From contig CAADSM010000095.1 in NCBI GenBank assembly GCA_900751785.1, positions 1 to 26,175 on the forward strand: a stretch of DNA of 26,175 bases, written 5' to 3'. Source of the stretch: Lachnospiraceae bacterium (lineage in GTDB: Bacteria; Bacillota; Clostridia; Lachnospirales; Lachnospiraceae). Below, one piece after another: positions 1 to 8,043 of this stretch (the stretch's first letter is position 1; the number at the start of each line of letters is the position of its first letter). The position numbers and the translations under genes are program-made. The notes beneath the pieces were generated by a model. It did no database searches and was not told the origin of the DNA. It was given only the letters and a program-made list of their open reading frames with translations.

Positions 1-1
1 G

Positions 2-76
2 ACAGCCAAAAAGCAGAAGTTCCGACAAGACAATTATACATATCTGTTTCTTATCAAAGAAGAATTTTTCCCATAG
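2..76 (+). CDS. Possible C-terminal end of a plus-strand gene cut by the window edge
   Basis: From base 2 one frame stays open for 24 codons and stops with TAG at 74-76; the peptide ends in IKEEFFP. It is followed within 75 bases by a hairpin with a plus-strand T-run (148-185), which would suit a rightward gene ending here and converging on the lipoprotein gene. The fragment is too short to identify. A second forward frame is also open here to 144, so the call rests mainly on the terminator layout. Confidence 0.25.
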   Translation, partial: TAKKQKFRQDNYTYLFLIKEEFFP

Positions 77-100
77 ACACAGAAAATTTTACGCCCTCGA

Positions 101-132
101 AAAACCGGTGCGGAACATTCCGCACCGGTTTT
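101..132 (-). terminator. Rho-independent terminator of the PrsA-like lipoprotein gene
   Basis: Perfect inverted repeat with 15-bp arms (101-115 and 118-132) and a GC-rich core ACCGGTGCGGAA. Read on the minus strand it ends in GGTTTTTCG, a short U-tract. It lies about 60 bases past the stop of the lipoprotein gene. It could also work on the plus strand, where four Ts follow. Confidence 0.65.
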
Positions 133-147
133 CTTCATATCCGTTAA

Positions 148-185
148 AACGCGCCGGGGATCTCATCCCGGCGCGTTCCTTTTTT
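148..185 (+). terminator. Terminator-like hairpin with plus-strand T-run
   Basis: Arms AACGCGCCGGG (148-158) and CCCGGCGCGTT (167-177) form an 11-bp GC-rich stem with an 8-base loop, followed on the plus strand by CC and six Ts (180-185). The T-run side implies that it stops rightward transcription entering from the left edge. Together with the neighbouring hairpin it forms a convergent terminator pair. Confidence 0.6.
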
Positions 186-192
186 CTCACTT

Positions 193-1374
193 CTATTCTG
201 CACTGTCAGCAGTGTCATCGGTGGTGCTGCCGCTGTCTGCTGCCGCATCAGTTCCCGATGTATCTGTGCTGTCTGTTCCATCAGTACTCTCTGTACCTTC
301 AGTCGTCGTATCCGTTCCGGAATCCTCTGTTGTATCAGCCTCTTCCTCCGGCGTTACGACCGTGACGCCCTGGTCGATAAAGTCTACTTTGTTCCAGACT
401 CTGTCGTTCACTTCGATCTCGATCGCATCCTTCCACTCTTCCAGCAGAGAATCAAACTGATCCTGTCTGCGCTGCTCTACGATCGACTCCTTCTCTGCAT
501 CTGTTGCTTCGCGGTCGAGCAGGCTTGTCAGCTCTGCGACATAGATCCCGCTGTCTGTCTCCACGAGCTCTGTCACATCCCCTTCATTCTGCAGGGCATC
601 CGCCGCTGCGATCAGATCCTCATTCGGGCTTGTACTCTCTGAATCGAAGGTAGCCGTCTGCGCCTCAGCGCCCAGTTCCTCAGCTACTGTCGCAAATTCT
701 TCGCCTGCCGCCGTCCTGTCCGCAAGGCTCTGAGCTGTCGTCTTGAGCTCTTCCTTCTCCTCATCCGTCAGCTCTGTCGAATTTCCGGAATCATCTGTGG
801 TCGTGTAGGAAAAGAGTACATACTGCATGCTCTTCTGAGCCGCTTCCTCGTCAGATACTTCTTCATCCACGCCCTCCTTCATGGCACTGTCCATCTTGTT
901 CTGGATCGTAACAAGCTCAAGGACCTTTTCAATATCTTTCTTATAACCGGATACAGCTTCCTTCGCGGCATCCGTATTGTCTGCCTCAAACTGCTCGGCA
1001 GCATCTGAAATCGCACTCTCTTCTTCCTCGGTCAGCGCGATGTCATAATCTGCCGCATGCTGCGAGAGGACATACATATCCTCAAGGCTCTCCATAACGC
1101 TGTCCTTGATCTGCTCTTCAAATGTGGTATCCTCGTCGTACTCCTGCGCCCACATATCTTCTGCCGTCATTCCCATCATACTTGCGTAATAGGTCTCATA
1201 CTCGCCCTGCGTAAGCCTGGCATAAAAATTGGCAACTCCAAGCGTGATCTCCTCATCACCAACTGTAGCCACGACCGCATCTGTATCGATAGAGCCGCTG
1301 CAGCCTGTCACAGACACCGCTGCCAGAACACCCGCAGCCGTGACAGCTGCCGCCCTTTTTCCTAATCGCATCAT
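193..1374 (-). CDS. PrsA/SurA-like lipoprotein foldase (peptidyl-prolyl isomerase family)
   Basis: Predicted extracytoplasmic lipoprotein of 393 residues. The N-terminus has KR residues, a hydrophobic stretch and a lipobox-like SVTGC with the modifiable Cys near residue 25. A SurA_N-like helical region (about 30-170) is followed by a segment resembling a parvulin domain (about 180-320): an MQYVLFSY strand, an AAGEEFATVAEELG helix and a VTELVETDSGIYVAELT end. The usual parvulin HILV and active-site pattern is not clear, so isomerase activity is uncertain. The last 45 or so residues are a low-complexity Asp/Thr/Ser/Gly tail. The start follows AGGAGG by 5 bases; Met2 is equally possible. It lies directly downstream of mfd but has its own promoter. 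Proteins of this class help exported proteins fold at the membrane-wall interface. Confidence 0.85.
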   Translation of the reverse strand: MMRLGKRAAAVTAAGVLAAVSVTGCSGSIDTDAVVATVGDEEITLGVANFYARLTQGEYETYYASMMGMTAEDMWAQEYDEDTTFEEQIKDSVMESLEDMYVLSQHAADYDIALTEEEESAISDAAEQFEADNTDAAKEAVSGYKKDIEKVLELVTIQNKMDSAMKEGVDEEVSDEEAAQKSMQYVLFSYTTTDDSGNSTELTDEEKEELKTTAQSLADRTAAGEEFATVAEELGAEAQTATFDSESTSPNEDLIAAADALQNEGDVTELVETDSGIYVAELTSLLDREATDAEKESIVEQRRQDQFDSLLEEWKDAIEIEVNDRVWNKVDFIDQGVTVVTPEEEADTTEDSGTDTTTEGTESTDGTDSTDTSGTDAAADSGSTTDDTADSAE

Positions 1375-1398
1375 AATATCCTCCTAAGTACACATATT

Positions 1399-1430
1399 TG
1401 AGCATGCTGTCAGAATGCTCACAACATTCT
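1399..1430 (-). promoter_or_regulatory. Overlapping inverted repeats in the lipoprotein 5' leader (candidate operator)
   Basis: Two overlapping dyads lie just downstream of the predicted -10 element. One is TGAGCAT-N9-ATGCTCA (1399-1421); the other is AGAATG-N7-CATTCT (1412-1430). A further AGAATGT on the minus strand lies beside the -35 (about 1453-1459). The position around +1 to +30 suits a repressor site or an mRNA hairpin. The sequence does not match CIRCE or a Gram-positive LexA box. Confidence 0.35.
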
Positions 1431-1435
1431 CGAAT

Positions 1436-1464
1436 ATTATACTCCGTTTTGGACATTCTAACAA
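1436..1464 (-). promoter_or_regulatory. Sigma-A promoter of the PrsA-like lipoprotein gene
   Basis: On the minus strand TTGTTA (1459-1464) and a perfect TATAAT (1436-1441) are separated by exactly 17 bp. This lies in the 122-base gap between mfd and the lipoprotein gene, giving a leader of about 55 bases. Confidence 0.7.
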
Positions 1465-1496
1465 GTAGAAATCACAAAATATACATAGTTACGGGC

Positions 1497-4400
1497 TTAT
1501 TCCTGCACATCTATCCTCAGGCTGCGGATATCCTCAAGCACCTTCCGAAGGAGCTGCAGTACATCCTCGCCCGTATCCTTTCCGCTCTTCCCCCGCTTCT
1601 GATACAGGAAATACGGCGGATCTTCCGCCCTGAACACCAGCTTATTCCCATAGCTCTTGAGCAGCGCCGGGATCTTCTGCGGATCGATCTTCGCCTTATC
1701 ATACATGGTAAACTGATAGTCCCGTCCTTTCTGCTCCACTGCCGTCACATAGGCAGAGTGAGCCAGGCCTTTCAACGCCGCGATATGAAGGAGCTGCTGA
1801 ACCTTCTTCGGAATATCGCCGAACCGGTCGATCAGTTCCTCTGTCATATCGTCCATCTCTTCCTCTGTCTCGATGGCAGCGATCCTCCTGTATACGTCCA
1901 GCTTCTGATATTCGTTTTTAATATAGGATTCCGGGATATATGCATCGATGTTGATATCGATGGACGTAGTGTAGTTCTCTTCCTCCCCGGTCCCTTTCAG
2001 CTGAAGGACCGCCTCGTTGAGCATCTTACAGTAGAGGTCATAGCCCACCGCCTCCATATGCCCGCTCTGCGCTTCTCCGAGAAGATTTCCCGCTCCCCTG
2101 ATCTCAAGATCCCGCATGGCGATCTTGATCCCGGATCCGAGGTCCGTGAACTCGCGGATAGCGGAAAGGCGCTTCTCCGCCACCTCCTTTAAGAGCTTAT
2201 CTCTGCGGTAGAGGAGGAACGCATAGGCCATCCTGTTGGAGCGCCCCACTCTTCCTCTCAGCTGGTAGAGCTGGGAGAGGCCGAATCGGTCCGCATCCTG
2301 GATGATCATCGTATTTGCATTAGGAATATCCAGGCCGGTCTCGATGATCGTGGTGGACACCAGGACGTCGATGTCGCCGTTGATAAAGTCATACATGATG
2401 TCTTCCAGCTGACGCTCATTCATCTGTCCGTGGGCGTAAGACACATTCGCCTCCGGCACGAGCCTCTGGACCCGTTCGGCCACATCCGCAATGTCGCTGA
2501 CACGGTTATAGACGTAGTAGACCTGCCCGCCCCGGGAGAGCTCTCTCTCGACCGCCTCCCGGACCATCTCGTCATTGTACTCCATGACATAGGTCTGGAT
2601 GGGCATCCTGTCCTGAGGCGCCTCTTCCAGCACGCTCATATCCCGAATCCCGATCAGACTCATGTGGAGCGTGCGCGGGATGGGAGTCGCCGTAAGTGTG
2701 AGGACATCCACATTCTCCTTAAGCTTCTTGATCTTTTCTTTGTGTGTCACGCCGAACCTCTGCTCTTCGTCGATGATGAGCAGACCCAGGTCCTTGTAAA
2801 CCACATCCTTCGAGAGCACCCTGTGTGTGCCGATGACGATATCCACAAGCCCCTTCTGCAGATCCTCCACTGTCTTCTTCTGCTGATACGAGGAGCGGAA
2901 CCTGCACAGAAGATCGATGCGGACCGGGAAATCCTTCAGCCTCTGTACAAATGTATTATAATGCTGCTGGGCGAGGATGGTGGTAGGCACCAGATAGACC
3001 ACCTGCTTTCCCTCCTGGACCGCCTTAAATGCAGCGCGGATGGCGATCTCTGTCTTGCCGTACCCCACATCTCCGCAGATCAGGCGGTCCATGATCTTCG
3101 TGCTCTCCATATCATGCTTCGTGTCCTCAATGGCCTGGAGCTGATCTTCTGTCTCCTCGAAGGGAAACATCTCCTCAAACTCCTTCTGCCAGACTGTATC
3201 AGGCCCATAGACGAACCCTTCCGACTGCTGCCTGGCCGCATAGAGCTCCACCATATCCTTCGCCACAGCCTGCACTGCCTTCTTCACCTGACTCTTCGTC
3301 TTCCCCCACTGGGCGGTCCCGAGTTTGTTCAGCTTCGGCTTCTTCGCGTCCGCCCCTGCATACTTCTGGATCAGATCCATCTGCGCCACCGGGATATAGA
3401 GGGTGCCGCCTTCTGCATAGGAGATCTTCATATAGTCCTTCGTGACCTTATCCACTTCCATCTTCTCGATGCCCTGATAGATCCCAAGTCCATGATTCTC
3501 ATGGACTACATAATCTCCGGGCTTGAGTTCTGCAAAGTCCTGGATCCGCTGTCCCTCGTATGCACGGCGCCGTTTCTTCTTTTTCTTTTTTCTTCCGAAG
3601 ATATCAGACTCCGCGATCACGACGAACTTCAGCATGGGATACTCATATCCTTCCGCCACATATCCGCAGGACACCATGATCTCTCCCGGATTGACCTGAC
3701 GCTGCATATCCTCGCTGTAGAAGCTGCTCAAGTCATAGTCTCTCAAATCCTCTGCCAGACGCTTCGCCCTTGTCCTTGAGCCGGAAAGGAGCACCACGCG
3801 GTATCCGCTCCGCTTCATCCGCTTCAGATCGCGGGTCAGGAGCTCAAAGCTGCTGTTATACGGGTTCACGCCTTTTGTCTGGATACTGTACGTCTCCCGC
3901 ACCTGGAACATGCCGCACTTGGATTCCAAAGTAGTGAAGCCGAAGCCGCAGTAACGGTTCATCTTCTCTATGACCGCTTTGACCTCAAATACAGTAAGAC
4001 CGTCCTCTTCCTCCTCCATCCCCGCTTCCAGACGGCTCTGCCTGCTGTGGAAATACTCTTCCTCAACCGCCTCTCCTTCTTCCTGGAGGCGGAGCGGTTC
4101 ATCCAGGAGCAGAAGGGTCTTCTCTCTCGGGAAATAATCGAGAAAAGAGACATTTCCAAGGCCTTCCTCCCAGTTCTCCGAAGCCGGATAGATCGTCACT
4201 TCCTCCAGATTCTCCACTGAGCGCTGGCTTTCCACATCAAAGCTCCGGATTGAGTCGATCTCATCGCCCCAGAGTTCGATCCTGACCGGGAGCTCCTCCG
4301 TAAGCGGAAAGACGTCCAGGATGCCGCCGCGCACGGCAAACTGCCCCGGTCCCTCGATCTGGCTCTCCCTCTCATAGCCGAGCTCCGCCAGCCTTGACTG

Positions 4401-4859
4401 AAAGTCCGTGAAATCGATCGTATCGCCTCCCGTGATCCTGATCCTCTGCCTGCGCACTTCCTCAGGATACGGCAGGCCGTCCAGGAACGCATCCATTGTA
4501 GTGATCACTGTGATCTCTGCCCCCTGCTCCTTCTCGAGCAGCGCCCTGAGCACCTCCATCCTCCGGTCAGTCAGGAGTTTCCCCTTGATATCCGCATGGT
4601 AGAACAGCAGATCCCTTGCTGGATACATGTATACACTATCTGTCAGAAGGCGGTATTCGTCATATGCTTTTTTTGCTTTTTCCTCACTTGAAAAAGCGAT
4701 GACTCTGTATTCACAGCCATCGCCAAGCGCGTACATCAGATGAGTCTTCTGGGAACTCACACAGCCTGCCACCTGTATGATCCCCTCACCTTTCCTTCTT
4801 TTTTTCAGCATTTCCTGGTAATCCGCCAGTTCCCCCAGCGGCGCCAAAAAAGCCTGCAT
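1497..4859 (-). CDS. mfd: Transcription-repair coupling factor Mfd
   Basis: Superfamily 2 DNA translocase that removes stalled RNA polymerase at lesions and recruits UvrA. The product is about 1,120 residues, normal for the family. Seen in order: a UvrB-like N-terminal region; the RNA-polymerase-interacting region after [14 protein letters not shown]; the motor with Walker [10 protein letters not shown] (Lys near 602), Walker B DEEQRFG (Asp near 697) and [13 protein letters not shown]; then [20 protein letters not shown] and a C-terminal UvrA-binding-type domain. A Lys/Arg-rich linker ([10 protein letters not shown]) precedes the polymerase-binding region. The chosen ATG has AGGGTGAG four bases upstream; a GTG three codons earlier is possible. 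It begins 19 bases after the pth stop, so the two are probably cotranscribed. Confidence 0.98.
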   Translation of the reverse strand: MQAFLAPLGELADYQEMLKKRRKGEGIIQVAGCVSSQKTHLMYALGDGCEYRVIAFSSEEKAKKAYDEYRLLTDSVYMYPARDLLFYHADIKGKLLTDRRMEVLRALLEKEQGAEITVITTMDAFLDGLPYPEEVRRQRIRITGGDTIDFTDFQSRLAELGYERESQIEGPGQFAVRGGILDVFPLTEELPVRIELWGDEIDSIRSFDVESQRSVENLEEVTIYPASENWEEGLGNVSFLDYFPREKTLLLLDEPLRLQEEGEAVEEEYFHSRQSRLEAGMEEEEDGLTVFEVKAVIEKMNRYCGFGFTTLESKCGMFQVRETYSIQTKGVNPYNSSFELLTRDLKRMKRSGYRVVLLSGSRTRAKRLAEDLRDYDLSSFYSEDMQRQVNPGEIMVSCGYVAEGYEYPMLKFVVIAESDIFGRKKKKKKRRRAYEGQRIQDFAELKPGDYVVHENHGLGIYQGIEKMEVDKVTKDYMKISYAEGGTLYIPVAQMDLIQKYAGADAKKPKLNKLGTAQWGKTKSQVKKAVQAVAKDMVELYAARQQSEGFVYGPDTVWQKEFEEMFPFEETEDQLQAIEDTKHDMESTKIMDRLICGDVGYGKTEIAIRAAFKAVQEGKQVVYLVPTTILAQQHYNTFVQRLKDFPVRIDLLCRFRSSYQQKKTVEDLQKGLVDIVIGTHRVLSKDVVYKDLGLLIIDEEQRFGVTHKEKIKKLKENVDVLTLTATPIPRTLHMSLIGIRDMSVLEEAPQDRMPIQTYVMEYNDEMVREAVERELSRGGQVYYVYNRVSDIADVAERVQRLVPEANVSYAHGQMNERQLEDIMYDFINGDIDVLVSTTIIETGLDIPNANTMIIQDADRFGLSQLYQLRGRVGRSNRMAYAFLLYRRDKLLKEVAEKRLSAIREFTDLGSGIKIAMRDLEIRGAGNLLGEAQSGHMEAVGYDLYCKMLNEAVLQLKGTGEEENYTTSIDINIDAYIPESYIKNEYQKLDVYRRIAAIETEEEMDDMTEELIDRFGDIPKKVQQLLHIAALKGLAHSAYVTAVEQKGRDYQFTMYDKAKIDPQKIPALLKSYGNKLVFRAEDPPYFLYQKRGKSGKDTGEDVLQLLRKVLEDIRSLRIDVQE

Positions 4860-4878
4860 GTCTCTCACCCTGCCTTTT

Positions 4879-5469
4879 TCACTTTTCCTCTTTCTTCTTC
4901 CTGTTGTATTCGTTCATAGCGCCTTCAATATCGCCTGACACGATCATCTCCACGGCGCGGACCGCATTGTCATACCCCTCGTCCATGAGGATCTTCTCCG
5001 CCTTCGAGAAATGTCCCAGCACATAGTCCGCAAGATCGTACTTCGGCGGCTTCTCTCCCACGCCGATCTTGATCCGCGGGAATACCTGTCCCCCGAGATG
5101 GGCGATGATATTCTTGATCCCGTTATGGCCTCCTGCGCTGCCCTTTGCCCGGATCCTGAGCTGTCCCACTCCAAGACTTACATCGTCGTAGATCACGAGC
5201 AGTTCGTGCTCCTCATCCACCTTATAATAGTCAAGAAGGCTTCTTATGCTCTCTCCGCTCAGATTCATATAGGTCTGAGGTTTCGCCAGGATCACCTTCT
5301 GTCCCGCGATCATCCCCTTCCCGATGAACGCGCGGTGCTTCTTTGTATCCACAGCTATATTGTATTTCTCAGACAGCCTGTCTATTACATCAAATCCTAC
5401 GTTATGCCTTGTCCCCTCATATTCCTTTGTCGGATTACCCAGACCGGCTATAATAAACATCTTACTCAT
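4879..5469 (-). CDS. pth: Peptidyl-tRNA hydrolase
   Basis: Cytoplasmic esterase that releases tRNA from prematurely dropped peptidyl-tRNA. At 196 residues it matches the bacterial Pth family. Signatures: FIIAGLGNPTKEYEGTRHNVG with the catalytic His near residue 22, YDDVSLGVGQLRIR with the conserved Asp pair, and KGSAGGHNGIKNI. The ATG at 5469 is chosen because GGAGAAAGG lies directly upstream; the frame continues 8 codons further without a better site. The pth-mfd pairing is common in Bacillota. A promoter is visible upstream. Confidence 0.97.
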   Translation of the reverse strand: MSKMFIIAGLGNPTKEYEGTRHNVGFDVIDRLSEKYNIAVDTKKHRAFIGKGMIAGQKVILAKPQTYMNLSGESIRSLLDYYKVDEEHELLVIYDDVSLGVGQLRIRAKGSAGGHNGIKNIIAHLGGQVFPRIKIGVGEKPPKYDLADYVLGHFSKAEKILMDEGYDNAVRAVEMIVSGDIEGAMNEYNRKKKEEK

Positions 5470-5496
5470 CCTTTCTCCAGTTAAGAATCGCAATCT

Positions 5497-5525
5497 ATTT
5501 TACCGCATGCCCCCTGTTTTGTCAC
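5497..5525 (-). promoter_or_regulatory. Sigma-A promoter for pth-mfd
   Basis: On the minus strand GTGACA (5520-5525) and TAAAAT (5497-5502) are separated by 17 bp, about 27 bases upstream of the pth start. It lies in the divergent gap between pth and the plus-strand membrane protein gene. I see no equally good plus-strand promoter there; only TATAAA-like sequence around 5563-5570. Confidence 0.6.
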
Positions 5526-5624
5526 GCAAAAGCGGTGAATATTTTCCCATTTTGTGTCATACACTTATAAAAAACAGCTGGGCGTCATGAAAACGAACAG
5601 CGAAGCAGATAGGGAGGTAACTCT

Positions 5625-6059
5625 ATGGGTTCCAAGACAAAGATCGTTGTCCTGCATATGAAAGAAATCATTTATACCGCCGTGTTCGCCGCACTGGGGA
5701 TACTGCTCATCATCCTCCTTGCCGTCATGTTCCGGCCGGACAGCGGACCGCAGGACACAGGTGCTGATAAGCAGTACACTCCGGGCATCTATACATCCTC
5801 GCTCACACTGAATAATGCAAACCTGGAGGTGGAGGTATCCGTAGACGAATCCCACATCAATTCGATCCGTTTTTCCAATCTGGACGAAACGGTGGCCGCC
5901 ATGTTTCCCCTCATCCAGCCGGCCATAGAAGATATCGCCGAACAGGTTTACGAGACCCAGTCGCTGGACGACATCTCTCTGCCGGAGGATACTCCGTATA
6001 CCTCGCAGATGATACTGGATGCGATAAAAGAAGCCGTAGACAAAGCCGCAGTCGAATAA
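5625..6059 (+). CDS. Membrane-anchored FMN_bind-like protein of unknown function
   Basis: The only confident plus-strand gene, 144 residues. Start supported by GGGAGGT six bases upstream. Residues about 14-36 form one hydrophobic helix, so the remainder is probably outside the cell. The domain runs YTPGIYTSSLTLNN, a valine-rich strand, a VDESHINSIRFSNLDETV segment, a helix, then DTPYTSQMILDAIKEAV. This resembles the architecture of FMN_bind (PF04205) domains, where the flavin-linking motif is SGATxTS. Here only the trailing YTS-like part is recognisable, so covalent flavin attachment looks unlikely. It is transcribed divergently from pth. Its stop codon sits in the loop of a hairpin. The family assignment is inferred from pattern; real function unknown. 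Confidence 0.85.
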   Translation: MGSKTKIVVLHMKEIIYTAVFAALGILLIILLAVMFRPDSGPQDTGADKQYTPGIYTSSLTLNNANLEVEVSVDESHINSIRFSNLDETVAAMFPLIQPAIEDIAEQVYETQSLDDISLPEDTPYTSQMILDAIKEAVDKAAVE

Positions 6060-6070
6060 ACTGCGGCTTT
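6042..6070. terminator. Bidirectional terminator-like hairpin overlapping a stop codon
   Basis: AAAGCCGCAG (6042-6051) pairs with CTGCGGCTTT (6061-6070) around a 9-base loop that contains the TAA stop of the plus-strand gene. It lies between convergent genes and could end transcripts from both. The T-tracts are short, so efficiency is uncertain. A second weak dyad, GGGATT/AATCCC with TTTT after it, lies at 6099-6131. Confidence 0.5.
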
Positions 6071-6132
6071 ACGCTGTCAGGTATTTTTCATTCTCTCTGG
6101 GATTTCATTTTCGGACAGCAGAATCCCTTTTC

Positions 6133-6396
6133 TCAGCCCTCTACGATCAGGTATGTTCCGTCCGGGAGCGCGAATACTTCTGATGCCTCTTCCAGTTCTT
6201 CGTCTGTCATGTGGTCCACATCCGCGCCGCTCTCCTCAAAATACTCTCTGACCTCTTGCAGAGAATCTACGACTGCTGCCATGCAGTCCTCCAGGAAGGC
6301 CTCCGCCTCCTCCGGCGTCTCCGCCACCGGCTCGTCAAACAGCCTGCCCTGCTCCTTCAGGAAAGTCTTCAGACATTCTTCACTGTAACTGTTCAT
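6133..6396 (-). CDS. Small acidic conserved-type protein, function unknown
   Basis: An 87-residue soluble acidic protein with no signal, membrane helix or recognisable catalytic motif. It is rich in Glu/Asp (for example TPEEAEAFLEDCM and MTDEELEEASEVF) and ends in DGTYLIVEG, a beta-strand-like end. The start is well supported by AAGGAGG seven bases upstream. It begins 12 bases after the HAD phosphatase stop and is therefore probably translated from the same mRNA. Codon use looks like that of its neighbours, which argues that it is real. I do not recognise a family. Confidence 0.8.
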   Translation of the reverse strand: MNSYSEECLKTFLKEQGRLFDEPVAETPEEAEAFLEDCMAAVVDSLQEVREYFEESGADVDHMTDEELEEASEVFALPDGTYLIVEG

Positions 6397-6408
6397 TCTG
6401 CTTCCTCC

Positions 6409-7065
6409 TTATCCTCTTACCATCTCGATGATCTCATCCGCGGAATCCACAACGCATTCCGCCCCTCCGGCCTTCAGATCCTCCGCTCCCCGGAATCCCC
6501 AGGAAACGAGTATCGTCTTCATCCCGGCAGCCTTTCCCGTCGCCGCGTCCACCTCGGAATCTCCGATATAGACCGTCTCATCCGGACCGGCGCCAAATGC
6601 AGACGCGATCTCCAGCGCAGCAGCCGGATCCGGCTTCCTCGGCGTGCCGTCCCGCTGTCCCTGCACCCGGTCAAACACACCTTCCCCGAAGATCTCACTG
6701 ACGACATGCACCGCCTGTCTGTCAGGCTTGTTGGACAGCACTGCAAGCTTAAGTCCCATCGCCCTCATCTGCGAGAGCATCTCTTTGACGCCCGGGTAAG
6801 GTACTACATGATATGTGCAGTTCTCGTCAAATATTCTCCGGTATGCGGCCATCGCCTCATCGAAATGTTTAAGCTCCGTATCTCCGCCTGCGCGCAGAGC
6901 TTTCTCGATCAGCACCTTCGCCCCGTTTCCCACAAAGATCCGGCACTGATCCTCCGTAATCTGCGGGATCCCGATCTCCTTCAGCGTCTCGTTGACTGAA
7001 AAAGTCAGAGAATCCAATGTATCTGTCAACGTTCCGTCAAGATCAAATATACATGCTTTATACAT
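6409..7065 (-). CDS. HAD-superfamily phosphatase, phosphoglycolate phosphatase/PpaX-like
   Basis: A 218-residue cytoplasmic phosphohydrolase. Motif I is FDLDGTLTDT with the nucleophile and acid Asp at about residues 8 and 10. Motif II is LAVLSNKPD, motif III the Lys in RKPDP, and motif IV IGDSEVDAATGKAAGM. An all-helical cap of the Gph/PGP type lies between motifs I and II. Family members remove phosphate from phosphoglycolate, pyrophosphate or other small phosphoesters; the substrate cannot be read from sequence. The start at 7065 is chosen because GGAGG lies five bases upstream; a start 12 codons earlier has no ribosome site. It sits 84 bases after the sigG stop. Confidence 0.93.
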   Translation of the reverse strand: MYKACIFDLDGTLTDTLDSLTFSVNETLKEIGIPQITEDQCRIFVGNGAKVLIEKALRAGGDTELKHFDEAMAAYRRIFDENCTYHVVPYPGVKEMLSQMRAMGLKLAVLSNKPDRQAVHVVSEIFGEGVFDRVQGQRDGTPRKPDPAAALEIASAFGAGPDETVYIGDSEVDAATGKAAGMKTILVSWGFRGAEDLKAGGAECVVDSADEIIEMVRG

Positions 7066-7149
7066 GGCTTCCTCCACACTCTTCTTTTGTATTTCATCCA
7101 TATGATAGTATGAAGCAGGGAAAATTTCAACACTTTCTATTGTTTTCCC

Positions 7150-7932
7150 TTATTCTCCAAGAAGATACTGCCGCATGACCTTCAACGCATTTTTCTCCAG
7201 GCGGCTCACCTGAGCCTGGGAGATGTTGATCTGCTCCGCCACCTCCATCTGTGTCTTTCCTTCAAAAAAACGGAGTTTTATGATGTAACGCTCCCTCTCA
7301 TTCAGCCTCTCCATGGCCGCTTCAAGCGACAGCTCCTCGACCCAGTTCTCCTCCTTGTTCTTCTTGTCGCTCACCTGGTCCATCACATAGAGCGCATCGC
7401 CTCCATCGCTGTACACAGGCTCATGAAGGCTCATCGGCGCCTGGATCGCGTCCAGTGCAAACACCACGTCTTCCTTGGAAATGCCGATCTCATCTGCGAT
7501 CTCCTGCACAGTGGGCTCCTTCATGTGACGCCGGATATATCCCTCCTTTGCATAGATGGCCTTATATGCGGTATCCCGCAGGGATCTGCTCACCCGGATG
7601 GAGCTGTTGTCACGCAGATATCTGCGGATCTCTCCTATGATCATCGGGACTGCGTAGGTGGAGAATTTGACCATTCTAGCCGGGTCGAAATGATCCACTG
7701 CCTTCATCAGGCCCACACACCCGATCTGGAACAGATCGTCCGCGTTCTCATTGCTCCCGTCGAACCGCTTGATCACACTCAAGACCAGTCTCAGGTTTCC
7801 TTTGATGTATTCCTCCCGCGCCTCTTCGTCCCCGGCCTGGACGCGGGCGAACAGCTCCTCCTTCTCTTCCTCCTTCAAGAGAGGAAGTTTCGACGTGTTC
7901 ACCCCGCACAGTTCAACCTTGTTTACCATCAT
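7150..7932 (-). CDS. sigG: Forespore sporulation sigma factor SigG
   Basis: RNA polymerase sigma factor of the sigma-F/G/B group, 260 residues, matching the usual SigG length. It directs late forespore gene expression after engulfment. The N-terminus VNKVELCGVNTSKLPLL is the typical SigG leader. Region 2 is seen as NLRLVLSVIKRF, DDLFQIGCVGLMKAVDHFDP and FSTYAVPMIIGEIRRYLRD; region 4 has ERYIIKLRFFEGKTQMEVAEQINISQAQVSRLE. AGGAGG lies 9 bases before the ATG at 7932; the next ATG at 7929 is also possible. It is separated from sigE by the beta-CASP gene rather than adjacent. SigG normally drives its own gene, but I could not place a convincing sigma-G promoter. Confidence 0.97.
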   Translation of the reverse strand: MMVNKVELCGVNTSKLPLLKEEEKEELFARVQAGDEEAREEYIKGNLRLVLSVIKRFDGSNENADDLFQIGCVGLMKAVDHFDPARMVKFSTYAVPMIIGEIRRYLRDNSSIRVSRSLRDTAYKAIYAKEGYIRRHMKEPTVQEIADEIGISKEDVVFALDAIQAPMSLHEPVYSDGGDALYVMDQVSDKKNKEENWVEELSLEAAMERLNERERYIIKLRFFEGKTQMEVAEQINISQAQVSRLEKNALKVMRQYLLGE

Positions 7933-7961
7933 TGTAAGAATCCTCCTAAGCGATTTTCTAC

Positions 7962-7976
7962 TTAGAATCATTCTCA
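7962..7976. promoter_or_regulatory. 7-1-7 palindrome upstream of sigG, Fur/PerR-box-like
   Basis: TTAGAATCATTCTCA matches about 12 of 15 positions of the PerR-type TTATAATNATTATAA pattern. It lies 30 bases upstream of the sigG start. It may be chance, since sigG is not known as a Fur/PerR target. Confidence 0.2.
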
Positions 7977-7992
7977 CTCTGACGTTAAGATA

Positions 7993-8007
7993 TTCGGAGC
8001 ATCCGAA
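7993..8007. repeat. Short perfect palindrome between the beta-CASP gene and sigG
   Basis: TTCGGA-GCA-TCCGAA, 6-bp arms with a 3-base loop, about 40 bases past the beta-CASP stop and 60 bases before sigG. It lacks a following T-run on the minus strand, so it is a weak terminator at best. Confidence 0.35.
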
Positions 8008-8043
8008 AATTTTATAAACTTTTAGACCTTGACAAAAGGCTCT

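Noticed and set aside
1399..1421. CIRCE heat-shock operator in front of the lipoprotein gene
   Set aside because: The N9 spacing is similar, but the arms (TGAGCAT) do not match the CIRCE arm TTAGCACTC.
2430..3779. 449-codon plus-strand open frame
   Set aside because: It lies entirely opposite mfd, has a His/Leu/Arg-rich composition typical of antisense reading, and has no ribosome site or family motif.
7118..7149. GGGAAAA/TTTTCCC dyad just after sigG as a terminator
   Set aside because: Weak AT-rich 7-bp stem, 18-base loop and no U-tract on the minus strand.
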